Source of the DNA: Telluria antibiotica
Lineage (GTDB): Bacteria > Pseudomonadota > Gammaproteobacteria > Burkholderiales > Burkholderiaceae_D
NCBI RefSeq assembly: GCF_011682055.1
Contig: NZ_JAAQOM010000012.1
Location: forward strand, 1 to 64,000
Direction of reading: 5' to 3'
DNA: 64,000 bases
The stretch's first letter is position 1; each line of letters begins with the position of its first letter. Both the position numbers and the translations under genes were made by a program. Positions 26,793-36,767 of this stretch are shown here, piece after piece. Under the pieces are notes generated by a model, which ran no database searches, was not told the origin of the DNA, and was given only the letters and a program-made list of their open reading frames with translations.

Positions 26793-28508
26793 TCAGAAGG
26801 TTTCCCACTCCTCGCCGACGGGGGCGGCCTTCGGAACGGGCTTGGCGACGGACGCACGGGGCGCGACGGCGACGACGGCGCGCGCCGGCGCGGCCTTGGA
26901 GACGGCCTTAGGTGCCGCTTTCGGAGCCGCTTTCGGCGCCGCTTTCGGTGCCGGCGCCTCCGTGCCGATGTGGAACAGGCTGACGACCTCGGCCAGCTTG
27001 TCGGCCTGCTCGCTCAGGGCGGTCGCGGCGGCGGCCGATTCCTCGACGAGGGCGGCGTTGTGCTGCGTGGAGGAGTCCATGTCGGCGATCGCGCGGTTGA
27101 CCTGTTCGATGCCGGCGCTCTGCTCGCCGCTGGCGCTGGCGATCTCGGCGACGATATCGCTCACCTTGCGGATGCTGTCGACCACTTCGCTCATCGTCGT
27201 GCCGGCCTGGTCGACGAGCTTCGTGCCGTCTTCGACCTTGCTGACCGAGTTCACGATCAGCTCCTTGATCTCTTTCGCCGCCGCCGCCGAGCGCTGGGCC
27301 AGCGTGCGCACCTCGCCCGCCACGACGGCGAAGCCGCGGCCCTGTTCGCCGGCGCGCGCCGCTTCGACGGCCGCGTTCAGCGCGAGGATGTTGGTCTGGA
27401 ATGCGATGCCGTCGATGACGCTGATGATGTCGACGATCTTCTTCGACGAATCGTTGATGGCGCCCATGGTCTGCACGACCTGGTCGACGACGGCGCCGCC
27501 CTGGGTGGCGATTTCCGACGCGGCGATCGACAGCTGGCTCGCCTGGCGCGCGTTGTCGGCGTTCTGGCGCACGGTGCCCGTCAGCTGCTCGACCGTGCTG
27601 GCCGTCGTGCCCAGCGAGCCCGCCTGTTGTTCGGTGCGGCTCGACAGGTCCATATTGCCGGCCGAGATTTCCGCCGACGCGGTGGCGATGGTGTCGGTGC
27701 CGCTGCGCACCTGGGAGACGATTGCCACGAGGCCGTCGTTCATGTGGCGCAGCGCGCGCAGCAGGGCGGCCGTTTCGCCCTGGCCCTCGGCTTCGATGCG
27801 CTGGGTGAGGTCGCCGGCCGCGACTTTCTCCGCGACATCGACGGCCTGGCGGATCGGGGCGACGATGGCGCGGGCCAGCAGCCACGCGCAGACGGCGCCG
27901 AACAGCACGGCGACACCGGCCACCACCATGATCATGCGCGCGCTGTTGCGGCTGGCGTTGTCGATGTCTTTCGCGACGGCGTCGATGCGGCTCTGCTGCA
28001 TCTTGACCAGCTCGGCCTGCTTGCCTTCATAGGCTTCCGACGTCGGCATGTATTCCTGATTCAGGATACGGTCGGCCGCCGCGGTGTCGCCATCGGCCTT
28101 GGCCTTGATGGCCCGTTCCTTGGACGACGTATAGGCCTTGCGCAGCTCGGTGATGCGGCTGAACAGGGCGCGTTCTTCGTCGCTGTCGAGCAGCGCCTCG
28201 ATCTGCTTGAGCAGCTCGGTCGAGCGCGAGGCGGTTTTGACGCCGTCAGCCTTGAAGAATTCGACGAGGCTGGGGTCCGAACTCTTGACGATGGCGGCCG
28301 TGCGGCGCACGGCGGCGAACGTCTGCATGTGCCATTCCTCCATCATGCGTTCCTTGGCCAGCGGCACGGCCATCATCGCGCGCGTGGCGTCCGCGATGGC
28401 ATTCAGGCGCCAGACGGAGGCGGCCGCGATGACGAGTGTGAGGCCCAGCACGAGGGCGAAGCCCACACCAAGACGTTTCGCGATATTCATGTTGGCGAGA
28501 AAGCCCAT
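26793..28508 (-). CDS. methyl-accepting chemotaxis protein with CheR-docking tail
   Basis: This 571-residue chemoreceptor has TM1 (LGVGFALVLGLTLVIAAASVW), a four-helix-bundle periplasmic sensor (4HB_MCP type), TM2 (MIMVVAGVAVLFGAVCAWLL) and a HAMP domain. The signalling hairpin tip reads IDGIAFQTNILALNAAVEAARAGEQGRGFAVVA. A Lys/Pro/Ala linker built of repeated APKAAPKA units ends in GEEWETF. The final WETF matches the CheR/CheB-binding pentapeptide (NWETF) of high-abundance receptors such as Tsr, so this receptor probably recruits the adaptation enzymes for others. The ligand is unknown. Confidence 0.93.
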   Translation of the reverse strand: MGFLANMNIAKRLGVGFALVLGLTLVIAAASVWRLNAIADATRAMMAVPLAKERMMEEWHMQTFAAVRRTAAIVKSSDPSLVEFFKADGVKTASRSTELLKQIEALLDSDEERALFSRITELRKAYTSSKERAIKAKADGDTAAADRILNQEYMPTSEAYEGKQAELVKMQQSRIDAVAKDIDNASRNSARMIMVVAGVAVLFGAVCAWLLARAIVAPIRQAVDVAEKVAAGDLTQRIEAEGQGETAALLRALRHMNDGLVAIVSQVRSGTDTIATASAEISAGNMDLSSRTEQQAGSLGTTASTVEQLTGTVRQNADNARQASQLSIAASEIATQGGAVVDQVVQTMGAINDSSKKIVDIISVIDGIAFQTNILALNAAVEAARAGEQGRGFAVVAGEVRTLAQRSAAAAKEIKELIVNSVSKVEDGTKLVDQAGTTMSEVVDSIRKVSDIVAEIASASGEQSAGIEQVNRAIADMDSSTQHNAALVEESAAAATALSEQADKLAEVVSLFHIGTEAPAPKAAPKAAPKAAPKAVSKAAPARAVVAVAPRASVAKPVPKAAPVGEEWETF

Positions 28509-28814
28509 ACGATTCTTCCTTACGTGAAGCGTGATTTATTGTGTCCGGCAGGTGGGGCGTCCGTCGCGGCGGCGACGTCGGCGGCGGAATGTTTGCCGTA
28601 TCGAGTTGACAACCCCGGGAAATCCGGTCCGGAAAAGCGTCTCCGTTACGAATTCTACTTATGGAAGGGGAAAATTTGTTACTTTGTGGAATCTCGCGCG
28701 CGGAACGTTAGCGCATTATCACCATAATGTTGTCCGCAGGTGACAACCTGATGCATACCAGATAAAACTGTGCCGCGTCTGCGCCATCGTGGCGGGACGC
28801 GGCATGGGGAAGAG
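28509..28814. other. 306-base spacer between the chemoreceptor and M48 genes
   Basis: No gene is supported here. It contains an interrupted palindrome GTTGTC-CGCAG-GTGACAAC around 28727-28746 and an AT-rich patch (28650-28690) that could hold a promoter for the leftward chemoreceptor gene. Confidence 0.35.
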
Positions 28815-29861
28815 TCAGGGATGGGACGCTGCGTGCAGGCGCGCAATGCGCTCCGCTGTCGCGGGGTGCGTCGACAGGTAGGTCATCGATTGCCGCAGCC
28901 AGCGCGGCACGTTGTTCTCGCCGGGATGCTGGCGTTCCAGTGCTTGCAGGGCGGTCGCGAGGGCATCCGGCGACAGGCGGTTGCGGCGCAGGACGCCGAC
29001 GGCGTAGTCGTCCGCTTGCAATTCCATCGCGCGCGAGTATTGCATCTGCGTCAGCACGGCGGGCAGGCCGGCAGCGACGGCACTGAAGTCGCCGAACAGC
29101 GTGGCCGACAGGGCGGCCGTCAACGACGAGCCCGTCATGGCGCGGGTGGCGTGGCGCAGTTCGATGTGGCCGACTTCGTGGCCGAGCACGCCCAGCAGGC
29201 CGGCCTTGCCGTCCTCGTCGAGTACATTGTCGTCGTCGAACCCGAGGCGGACCATGTCGTCCGTGACGATGATCGTACCGTCCGGCAGCGCGAGCGCGTT
29301 GGCGCCCAAGATGGTCGATGCGCGTACGAGCACGCGCACGGGTACGCGCGGGTGCGCGGGCAGGACGCGCGGCAACAGGGCCTGGACTTCGGCGACGCGG
29401 TCCTCCGAGAGACGTGAGGGTGTCACGAATCCGCGCGCTTCCAGGCCGGCGAGCGCCGCCTCGCCGAGCTTCTTGTCGACCGATGCCGGCAAGTGCGCGG
29501 CGATGCGTTCGGCGGCCGCCGGCAGGCCCCAGAAGAAGCCGCCAGCGAGCAGCGCCAGCAGCAGGACGAGGGCGACGACGGCCGCCGGCCAGTTCGCCTG
29601 CCAACGTTCCACGCGGCTCTTGCTGTAGCCGAGCGCGTCCAGCATGGCTTGCCGCCCGGGGCCGTACGGCACTTCGCACGAGGCGTCACCGAGGCGCAGC
29701 AAGAGGGGCGCGCGCTCGAACGGCTCGGTCATGACGACGGCCGACAAGGGATAGCTGCGCGAAAAATCCGGTGCGTCCACGTGCAGGTGCCCGGCGCGCA
29801 CGTCCAGGCCGACCGGTTGCAGGCGGGCGCTGTGGCCATCGAAGAATTGTGCGGCGATCAT
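28815..29861 (-). CDS. M48-family metallopeptidase, membrane-anchored
   Basis: This 348-residue protein has an N-terminal soluble part (FDGHSARLQPVGLDVRAGHL, a DUF-like beta domain found ahead of the peptidase in this family), one transmembrane helix (AAVVALVLLLALLAGGFFWGL) and a periplasmic M48 peptidase domain with zinc motif GHEVGHIELRH and the later MELQADDYAV Glu ligand. The start at 29861 follows AAGGAGATTTAC. It is encoded 10 bases after the YjgN gene, a pairing seen in many betaproteobacteria, so the two may act together at the membrane. Confidence 0.9.
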   Translation of the reverse strand: MIAAQFFDGHSARLQPVGLDVRAGHLHVDAPDFSRSYPLSAVVMTEPFERAPLLLRLGDASCEVPYGPGRQAMLDALGYSKSRVERWQANWPAAVVALVLLLALLAGGFFWGLPAAAERIAAHLPASVDKKLGEAALAGLEARGFVTPSRLSEDRVAEVQALLPRVLPAHPRVPVRVLVRASTILGANALALPDGTIIVTDDMVRLGFDDDNVLDEDGKAGLLGVLGHEVGHIELRHATRAMTGSSLTAALSATLFGDFSAVAAGLPAVLTQMQYSRAMELQADDYAVGVLRRNRLSPDALATALQALERQHPGENNVPRWLRQSMTYLSTHPATAERIARLHAASHP

Positions 29862-29871
29862 GTAAATCTCC

Positions 29872-31002
29872 TTACCAGGACAGGTCCACGCCGAGGAAAT
29901 CGGCGACGCCATCGCCGGCCGCGGCGGCGGACGGGCGCCGCGCCGCGAGCACGGCCTGTTCGAAGCCGTCGGGCGTATCGACGGTCACGTGCGCCACGCG
30001 GTAGCGCCACGTGCGCACGGCGGCAAACGGGCGGTACAGGCCGAGGGTCAGGATGGTCAGCAGCACGTTCACGATCTGCAGGCGCATATACGGCCAGACT
30101 TTCATCGCGCACGTGATGCGCACGCCGGGAAAGCTCGTCGCGGACCACGCCCGGTTGTTCAAGCGCACGATGACATACGGGCCGATCAGGAGCATGGTGC
30201 CGTAGACGATCACGATGCCGAAGAGGAACGACAGGGCCATCGCCAACTTCGACGCATGCTTGCCCAAGGTCACCGCGAACAGGACGCCGGCAATGAAGCA
30301 AAGCACGATCATGCCCAGCCACATCAGGATCGCGAACAGGTAGGGCTTGGCCAGGTTCGTCATGCCGAGCGGGAACGTGGCGGGCTGGTCGCCCACCATC
30401 AGGTGCTTGTGCTGGTAAGTCCTCATCGCGCCGTGGATCAGCGGCCAGGCCAGGTACAGCAGGAAGATCGCAGCTGCCCACGGGGTGCCGGGGTACAGCG
30501 CCAGCAGGGCGCCGGGGAGCACGAAGATCGCCACCGGCACGAGGTACACGAGGTACGCTTGCCCGATGCTTCCCGAAAAGCCGAACGGCAGTCCGCGGTA
30601 GACCGTGTTCGACAGGCGGAAGCGCAGCGCCGAGCGCATCATGAAGGGCAGCCCGACCAGCAGCAGCCCGATCGTGACCAGGCCTGCCTTCACCGAGAAG
30701 CCGAACGCATAGTGATAAGCGGCCAGCACGATCACCGCGAGGATGCGGCCGCGCAGGATCGCTTTCGGGTCGCCGCGGAAGTCGAAGCTGGCGCCCGCGA
30801 GCTGGGTGTTACGGTAAAAATATTGCAGTCGCCGGGTCTTGGCCCAGGCCGAGTAGATGCCCAGCGTGGCCACCGTCAGCAGCAGGTTGACGATCCAGAT
30901 ACGAAAGTATTCGGCCCCGCCGCCGGAGAACGTCAGGCCGTGCGCCGTCTCCGCGGCGACGGTGGGCGGGAGGGTGGCGGTGCTGTCGTCGAGTTCGTGC
31001 AT
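29872..31002 (-). CDS. YjgN/DUF898-family inner-membrane protein
   Basis: This 376-residue polytopic membrane protein contains two copies of the DUF898 signature: FRIWIVNLLLTVATLGIYSAWAKTRRLQYFYRNT near the N terminus and LQIVNVLLTILTLGLYRPFAAVRTWRY near the C terminus, with hydrophobic segments between. The function is unknown. It sits directly upstream of the M48 peptidase gene on the same strand and probably shares its transcript. The start at 31002 removes a 41-residue extension without coding character. Confidence 0.9.
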   Translation of the reverse strand: MHELDDSTATLPPTVAAETAHGLTFSGGGAEYFRIWIVNLLLTVATLGIYSAWAKTRRLQYFYRNTQLAGASFDFRGDPKAILRGRILAVIVLAAYHYAFGFSVKAGLVTIGLLLVGLPFMMRSALRFRLSNTVYRGLPFGFSGSIGQAYLVYLVPVAIFVLPGALLALYPGTPWAAAIFLLYLAWPLIHGAMRTYQHKHLMVGDQPATFPLGMTNLAKPYLFAILMWLGMIVLCFIAGVLFAVTLGKHASKLAMALSFLFGIVIVYGTMLLIGPYVIVRLNNRAWSATSFPGVRITCAMKVWPYMRLQIVNVLLTILTLGLYRPFAAVRTWRYRVAHVTVDTPDGFEQAVLAARRPSAAAAGDGVADFLGVDLSW

Positions 31003-31212
31003 GGCCGGATTTTCTTGACGTAGAAGAAAGAATGTCAGTGTATCCACAGTTTGGTATGTTTGACAATTCCTGGAAGAAAAATTTTTCTGAAGACATTTTT
31101 TGCCGTTTGGACGACAACCAGTCATTGCCCTTTGGCCATGACTGAGGACGTATTGGCAGGTTTAAGGTATAATTTCTATTTCCCGCGCGTGCCGTTCGGC
31201 ACCTTCTGCACA

Positions 31213-32892
31213 ATGACCAAATTCGTATTCGTCACTGGCGGCGTCGTGTCTTCCCTGGGTAAGGGGATCGCGGCCGCCTCCCTCGCCGCGATCCTCGAAT
31301 CGCGCGGTCTCAAAGTCACCATGCTCAAGCTCGACCCGTACATCAACGTGGACCCGGGCACGATGAGCCCCACCCAGCACGGCGAAGTGTTCGTCACCGA
31401 CGACGGCGCCGAGACCGACCTGGACCTGGGCCACTATGAGCGCTTCATCAGCACGCGGATGAAGAAGGTGAACAACTTCACGACCGGCCAGATCTATGAA
31501 TCGGTGATCCGCAAGGAACGCCGCGGCGAGTATCTCGGCAAGACCGTGCAAGTGATCCCGCATATCACCAACGAGATCCAGGACTACATCCGCCGCGGCG
31601 CCGAAGGCGTCGACGTGGCGCTCGTCGAGATCGGCGGCACCGTCGGCGACATCGAGTCGCTGCCGTTCCTGGAAGCCGCGCGCCAGCTGTCGCTGCGCCA
31701 GGGCCGCAAGGGCGCAGCGTTCGTGCACCTGACCCTCGTGCCGTACATCTCGTCCGCCGGCGAACTGAAGACCAAGCCGACGCAGCACTCGGTGCAGAAG
31801 CTGCGCGAGATCGGCATTTCGCCGAACGCGCTGCTGTGCCGCGCCGACCGCCGCATCCCGGACGACGAACGCGCCAAGATCTCGCTGTTCGCCAACGTGG
31901 AAGAGCAGGCCGTCATCTCCGTGTGGGACGTCGACACCATCTACAAGGTGCCGCAGGTGCTGTGCGACCAGGGCCTCGATGACATCATCCTGGACGCCCT
32001 CGGCATCGACGCGCCGCCGGCCGACCTGTCGATGTGGACGAAGCTGATCCACACGCTGGAGAACCCGAAGCACGAAGTGACGATCGGCATGGTCGGCAAA
32101 TACGTCGACCTGATCGAGTCCTATAAATCGCTGACGGAAGCGCTGCGCCACGCCGGCATCCACACGGAAAGCCGCGTCAACATCGAATACATCGACTCGG
32201 AAGAAATCGAGTCGACGGGCTGCGCCAACCTGGCCAAGTACGACGCCATCCTCGTGCCGGGCGGCTTCGGCAAGCGCGGCGTGGAAGGCAAGATCATGGC
32301 CGCCCGCTATGCCCGCGAAAACAAGATCCCTTACCTCGGCATCTGCCTGGGCATGCAGGTCGCGCTGATCGAATACGCGCGCCACATGGCCGGCCTGCCG
32401 AACGCCAACTCGACGGAATTCGATCCGGAGACCGACCAGCCGGTCGTCGCCCTGATCAACGAGTGGCAGAACCACGACGGCAAGGTCGAGAAGCGCGACA
32501 GCAATTCCGACCTGGGCGGCACCATGCGCCTGGGCGCGCAGACGTGCGCCGTGAACCCGGGCACCTTGGCTGCCGAGATCTACGGCAACGTCGTGACGGA
32601 GCGCCATCGCCACCGCTACGAAGCGAACAATTACTACCTGCCGAAGGTCGAAGCGGCGGGCCTCGTCGTCGCCGCGCGTACGCCGAACGAAGACCTGTGC
32701 GAGATCATGGAACTGCCGCGCAGCGTCCACCCGTGGTACATGGGCGTGCAATTCCACCCCGAGTTCAAGTCGACGCCGCGTAACGGCCACCCGCTGTTCT
32801 CGTCGTTCATCCAGGCTGCGCTGGCCCACCAGGCCGCGAACAGCAACCAGCAAGCGGCAAACACGCCTGCACTGCAAGGAGATGCAGCATGA
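31213..32892 (+). CDS. pyrG: CTP synthase
   Basis: This 559-residue enzyme converts UTP, ATP and glutamine to CTP. The N-terminal synthase domain begins TKFVFVTGGVVSSLGKGI with the P-loop and contains the DPYINVDPGTMSP motif. The C-terminal class I glutaminase has nucleophile C378 (GICLGMQ) and the His-Glu pair in VQFHPEFKS. ATG 31213 fits all family members; the open frame upstream is not coding. The stop overlaps the kdsA start (ATGA), in the conserved order pyrG-kdsA-eno-ftsB. Confidence 0.97.
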   Translation: MTKFVFVTGGVVSSLGKGIAAASLAAILESRGLKVTMLKLDPYINVDPGTMSPTQHGEVFVTDDGAETDLDLGHYERFISTRMKKVNNFTTGQIYESVIRKERRGEYLGKTVQVIPHITNEIQDYIRRGAEGVDVALVEIGGTVGDIESLPFLEAARQLSLRQGRKGAAFVHLTLVPYISSAGELKTKPTQHSVQKLREIGISPNALLCRADRRIPDDERAKISLFANVEEQAVISVWDVDTIYKVPQVLCDQGLDDIILDALGIDAPPADLSMWTKLIHTLENPKHEVTIGMVGKYVDLIESYKSLTEALRHAGIHTESRVNIEYIDSEEIESTGCANLAKYDAILVPGGFGKRGVEGKIMAARYARENKIPYLGICLGMQVALIEYARHMAGLPNANSTEFDPETDQPVVALINEWQNHDGKVEKRDSNSDLGGTMRLGAQTCAVNPGTLAAEIYGNVVTERHRHRYEANNYYLPKVEAAGLVVAARTPNEDLCEIMELPRSVHPWYMGVQFHPEFKSTPRNGHPLFSSFIQAALAHQAANSNQQAANTPALQGDAA

Positions 32893-33740
32893 AACTGTGC
32901 GGATTCGACGTCGGCCTCGACCAGCCGATCTTCCTGATCGCCGGCACCTGCGTGATCGAGTCGCGCCAGATGGCGATGGACGTCGCCGGGCAACTGAAGG
33001 AAATCACTTCGGCGCTGGGCATTCCGTTCATCTATAAATCGTCGTTCGACAAGGCGAACCGTTCGTCCGGCAAGTCGTTCCGCGGTCCCGGCATGGAAAA
33101 GGGCCTGGAGATCCTCGCGGACGTGCGCCGCGAAATCGGCGTGCCCGTGCTGACCGACGTGCACACGGAAGAAGAAATCCCGGTCGTCGCGAGCGTCGTC
33201 GACGTGCTGCAGACGCCGGCCTTCCTGTGCCGCCAGACCGACTTCATCAACGCCTGCGCTCGTTCCGGCAAGCCCGTGAACATCAAGAAGGGCCAGTTCC
33301 TCGCGCCGGGCGACATGAAGAACGTGATCGACAAGGCGCGTGCAGCCGCTGCAGAAGCAGGCTTGCCCGACCAGTTCATGGCGTGCGAGCGCGGCGTCTC
33401 GTTCGGCTACAACAACCTCGTGTCCGACATGCGTTCGCTCGCCATCATGCGCGAATCGAACTGCCCCATCGTCTTCGACGCCACCCACTCCGTGCAGCTG
33501 CCGGGCGGGCAGGGCACGTCGTCGGGCGGCCAGCGCGAGCACGTGCCCGTGCTGGCGCGCGCGGCGGTGGCGGCGGGCGTGTCGGGCCTGTTCATGGAAA
33601 CGCACCCGGACCCCGCGTGTGCGCTGTCGGACGGCCCGAATGCCGTGCCGCTCGGCCGCATGAAGGATTTGCTGACTACCCTGGTCGATATCGACCGCAT
33701 CGTCAAGAAGGCCGGCTTTATCGAGTCCGATTTCTCTTGA
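32889..33740 (+). CDS. kdsA: 3-deoxy-8-phosphooctulonate (KDO8P) synthase
   Basis: This 283-residue enzyme condenses phosphoenolpyruvate with arabinose 5-phosphate to KDO 8-phosphate for lipopolysaccharide inner core. Family motifs are IAGTCVIESRQ, YKSSFDKANRSS, TDVHTEE, FLCRQTDF, VFDATHSVQLPGG and FMETHPDP. The start overlaps pyrG by 4 bases, showing translational coupling. Confidence 0.97.
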   Translation: MKLCGFDVGLDQPIFLIAGTCVIESRQMAMDVAGQLKEITSALGIPFIYKSSFDKANRSSGKSFRGPGMEKGLEILADVRREIGVPVLTDVHTEEEIPVVASVVDVLQTPAFLCRQTDFINACARSGKPVNIKKGQFLAPGDMKNVIDKARAAAAEAGLPDQFMACERGVSFGYNNLVSDMRSLAIMRESNCPIVFDATHSVQLPGGQGTSSGGQREHVPVLARAAVAAGVSGLFMETHPDPACALSDGPNAVPLGRMKDLLTTLVDIDRIVKKAGFIESDFS

Positions 33741-33755
33741 TAATTTTGGTACCTA

Positions 33756-33835
33756 GTAGGGTGGGCACCCCTGTGCCCACGCGTGACGTATGCGGCTCGT
33801 CGGCGTTACGCGTGGGCACGGGGTGCCCACCCTAC
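33756..33835. repeat. REP-like palindromic element, copy 4
   Basis: Two-arm copy: GTAGGGTGGGCACCCCTGTGCCCACGCG, a spacer with CGTATGCGGCTCGTCGGCG, then CGCGTGGGCACGGGGTGCCCACCCTAC. It separates kdsA from eno and may protect or terminate the pyrG-kdsA transcript. Confidence 0.9.
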
Positions 33836-33914
33836 CGAGTTAATCTGACGGCGCCATGCGGCTCGGCGTCGTTCCGCGCTTAGGCAACTTTTACTTTCTG
33901 GAGAATGAACTACC

Positions 33915-35201
<1,287 letters not shown>

Positions 35202-35215
35202 TCGAGTAGTATTCG

Positions 35216-35248
35216 ATACGGGTCCGGTTCTCCGGGCCCGTATTGTCA
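35216..35248 (+). terminator. hairpin between eno and ftsB
   Basis: ATACGGGTCCGG (35216-35227) pairs with CCGGGCCCGTAT (35232-35243) around TTCT, with one mismatch. TGTCATT follows. It lies 15 bases after the eno stop. It may only partly terminate, letting some transcription into ftsB. Confidence 0.65.
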
Positions 35249-35269
35249 TTCCGCCCAGCCGTTTCCACC

Positions 35270-35626
35270 ATGCGCCTCATCACCCTTGCCCTGGCAGCCT
35301 TGCTGCTGCTGATCCAGTATCCCCTGTGGCTGGGGAAGGGCGGCTGGCTCACCGTGGCCGACCTGGAATCCCAGGTGGCAGCCACGCGCGCCAGGACCGA
35401 ACAGCTGAAGGCGCGCAACGCCAAGCTCGAATCGGAAGTGCGCGACCTGAAGGACGGCCTCGGCGCCGTCGAGGAACGCGCGCGCTACGAACTGGGCATG
35501 ATCAAGTCGAACGAGATCTTCGTGCAGGTATTGCGCAAGGACGAGAAGCCGGCCGTCATGATGACGGAACCGCCGCCGCCGCCCCCGCCGAAGGTCAAGA
35601 AGGACGGGCGCAAGGCCGAGGATTGA
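35270..35626 (+). CDS. ftsB: cell-division protein FtsB
   Basis: This 118-residue bitopic divisome protein has one N-terminal transmembrane helix (LITLALAALLLLIQYPLWLG) followed by a leucine-zipper-like coiled coil (VADLESQVAATRARTEQLKARNAKLESEVRDLKDGL) and the conserved EERARYELGMIKSNEIF. In the family it bridges FtsL and FtsQ and helps activate septal peptidoglycan synthesis. The Pro-rich, basic tail (PPPPPPPKVKKDGRKAED) is variable. ATG 35270 gives the usual N terminus. Confidence 0.94.
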   Translation: MRLITLALAALLLLIQYPLWLGKGGWLTVADLESQVAATRARTEQLKARNAKLESEVRDLKDGLGAVEERARYELGMIKSNEIFVQVLRKDEKPAVMMTEPPPPPPPKVKKDGRKAED

Positions 35627-35630
35627 TGCC

Positions 35631-35906
35631 ATGACCGCCGCAGACGCTTCCCCGCCGCTCGACACGCTCGAAGGCGTCGCCGGCTATCTCGCCGCCGCGT
35701 TCGACGCCGGCGATCCGGACACCATGACGCAGGCGCTGGCGCTCGTCGCGCGCGCCGGGGGCCTCGCGCCGCTCGCGGCCGCGGCCGGCGTGCCGCGCGC
35801 CGAGTTGGCGGCCGCGCTCGAGGCCGGGGAAATCGGCCTCGATGCGCTGTTGTCGATCATGAAGGTCATCGATTTGCACCGTCCGGCGGACGGGGCGCTG
35901 AACTAA
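35631..35906 (+). CDS. HigA/RelB-like addiction-module antidote protein (orphan)
   Basis: This 91-residue protein has the layout of short helix-turn-helix antidote proteins: an acidic N terminus with LEGVAGYLAAAFDAGDPDTMTQALALVARAGGL, then a helix-turn-helix (LAAAAGVPRAELAAALEAG) and LDALLSIMKVIDLHR. In canonical loci the HigB/RelE-like toxin gene sits just upstream. Here the upstream gene is ftsB, 4 bases away, and no toxin is present. It may be a stand-alone regulator co-expressed with ftsB. Confidence 0.75.
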   Translation: MTAADASPPLDTLEGVAGYLAAAFDAGDPDTMTQALALVARAGGLAPLAAAAGVPRAELAAALEAGEIGLDALLSIMKVIDLHRPADGALN

Positions 35907-35954
35907 GTCGGTGTCAGTGGGTTCCTGTCCGGGTACCCCGATGTTACGTATCAC

Positions 35955-35981
35955 CGCGTGGGCACGGAGTGCCCACCCTAC
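35955..35981. repeat. REP-like element, copy 5 (single arm)
   Basis: Only one arm is present: CGCGTGGGCACGGAGTGCCCACCCTAC. It contains its own stem TGGGCAC/GTGCCCA. It lies between the antidote-like gene and the convergent PAAR gene. Confidence 0.8.
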
Positions 35982-36044
35982 CGAGCGCCCGCCGGCGTTC
36001 GCTGCCGCTGACTGCGAGCAGCCGCGCACGCCGGCGGCCGCCCG

Positions 36045-36467
36045 TCAGGCTGCCCCGGCCGCGGCCGGCAGCGCGTAGCCCGGTTCCAGCAGGCCGGCGA
36101 TCGGCTCGCCTTCCACGACAACGATCTCGCCGATGCTTTGCGCGCGCGCCACGATGCGGTCGCCGTTCGCGATGTGGCTGCCGACGAGCGCGATCGGCCG
36201 GTTCGCATACGTCGACGCGTGCCCGGCGCCCGACACGATCACGCTCTCGCTGCCGTCCGGGTAGCGCACCCGGTCGCCCACGCAGGCGACGCGGTAGTCG
36301 TCCGCCGGTTCGCCTTGCTCCCCGAGCACGACTTCGCCCCCGCGACGGGTGCGCGAGCCGATCGTCGCGATGGGGTAGCGGGCGATGACTTTGCGGGGCG
36401 AGGCGGCATCCTGGCCGGCGGCTGTGTTGGCGAGGCAGTCTGCATCATTGGCACGTACTGATTTCAT
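36045..36467 (-). CDS. PAAR-domain protein (orphan spike-tip protein)
   Basis: This 140-residue protein has a C-terminal PAAR-like domain (ACVGDRVRYPDGSESVIVSGAGHASTYANRPIALVGSHIANGDRIV). PAAR proteins cap VgrG spikes of type VI secretion systems and carry or recruit effectors. It has no fused effector domain and no VgrG, Hcp or other type VI gene nearby. The N terminus (residues 1-45) is short and unstructured-looking. The start at 36467 was chosen over an upstream extension because CCGGATG lies after a plausible GGAGAAC ribosome binding site. Confidence 0.82.
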   Translation of the reverse strand: MKSVRANDADCLANTAAGQDAASPRKVIARYPIATIGSRTRRGGEVVLGEQGEPADDYRVACVGDRVRYPDGSESVIVSGAGHASTYANRPIALVGSHIANGDRIVARAQSIGEIVVVEGEPIAGLLEPGYALPAAAGAA

Positions 36468-36669
36468 CCGGTTCTCCAAAAGTTGTAAAACGGGACGCGA
36501 AAAAGCGACACATTCCCGATAACAAGTGCACGGGTTCGTACACTGGAGGCCATTGAAACGCGTCGTTGATTTATGCCAATTGATTCCGCGCAAGTCGATC
36601 CAGGCGGTCATCTGGAATCAGGCGATTCCGACAGGGGCGCCGCTGACCTTCCGATCAGCAACCAAGAGA

Positions 36670-36756
36670 ATGCCGCATCGACCCGTGACGACGGGTCGTC
36701 TGCGGCAATCAAGAGAACGCCACATCGACCCGTCGCGACGGGTCGTCTGCGGCAAA
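36670..36756. repeat. tandem hairpin repeats between the PAAR and dps genes
   Basis: Two near-identical units of about 50 bases carry the stem CGACCCGT...ACGGGTCG, the first with an outer GCCGCA/TGCGGC extension (36672-36706), the second at 36722-36754. They are joined by CAATCAAGAGAACGCC. The remainder of the 300-base spacer 36468-36767 shows no gene. Confidence 0.7.
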
Positions 36757-36767
36757 AAAAGGAAGGA

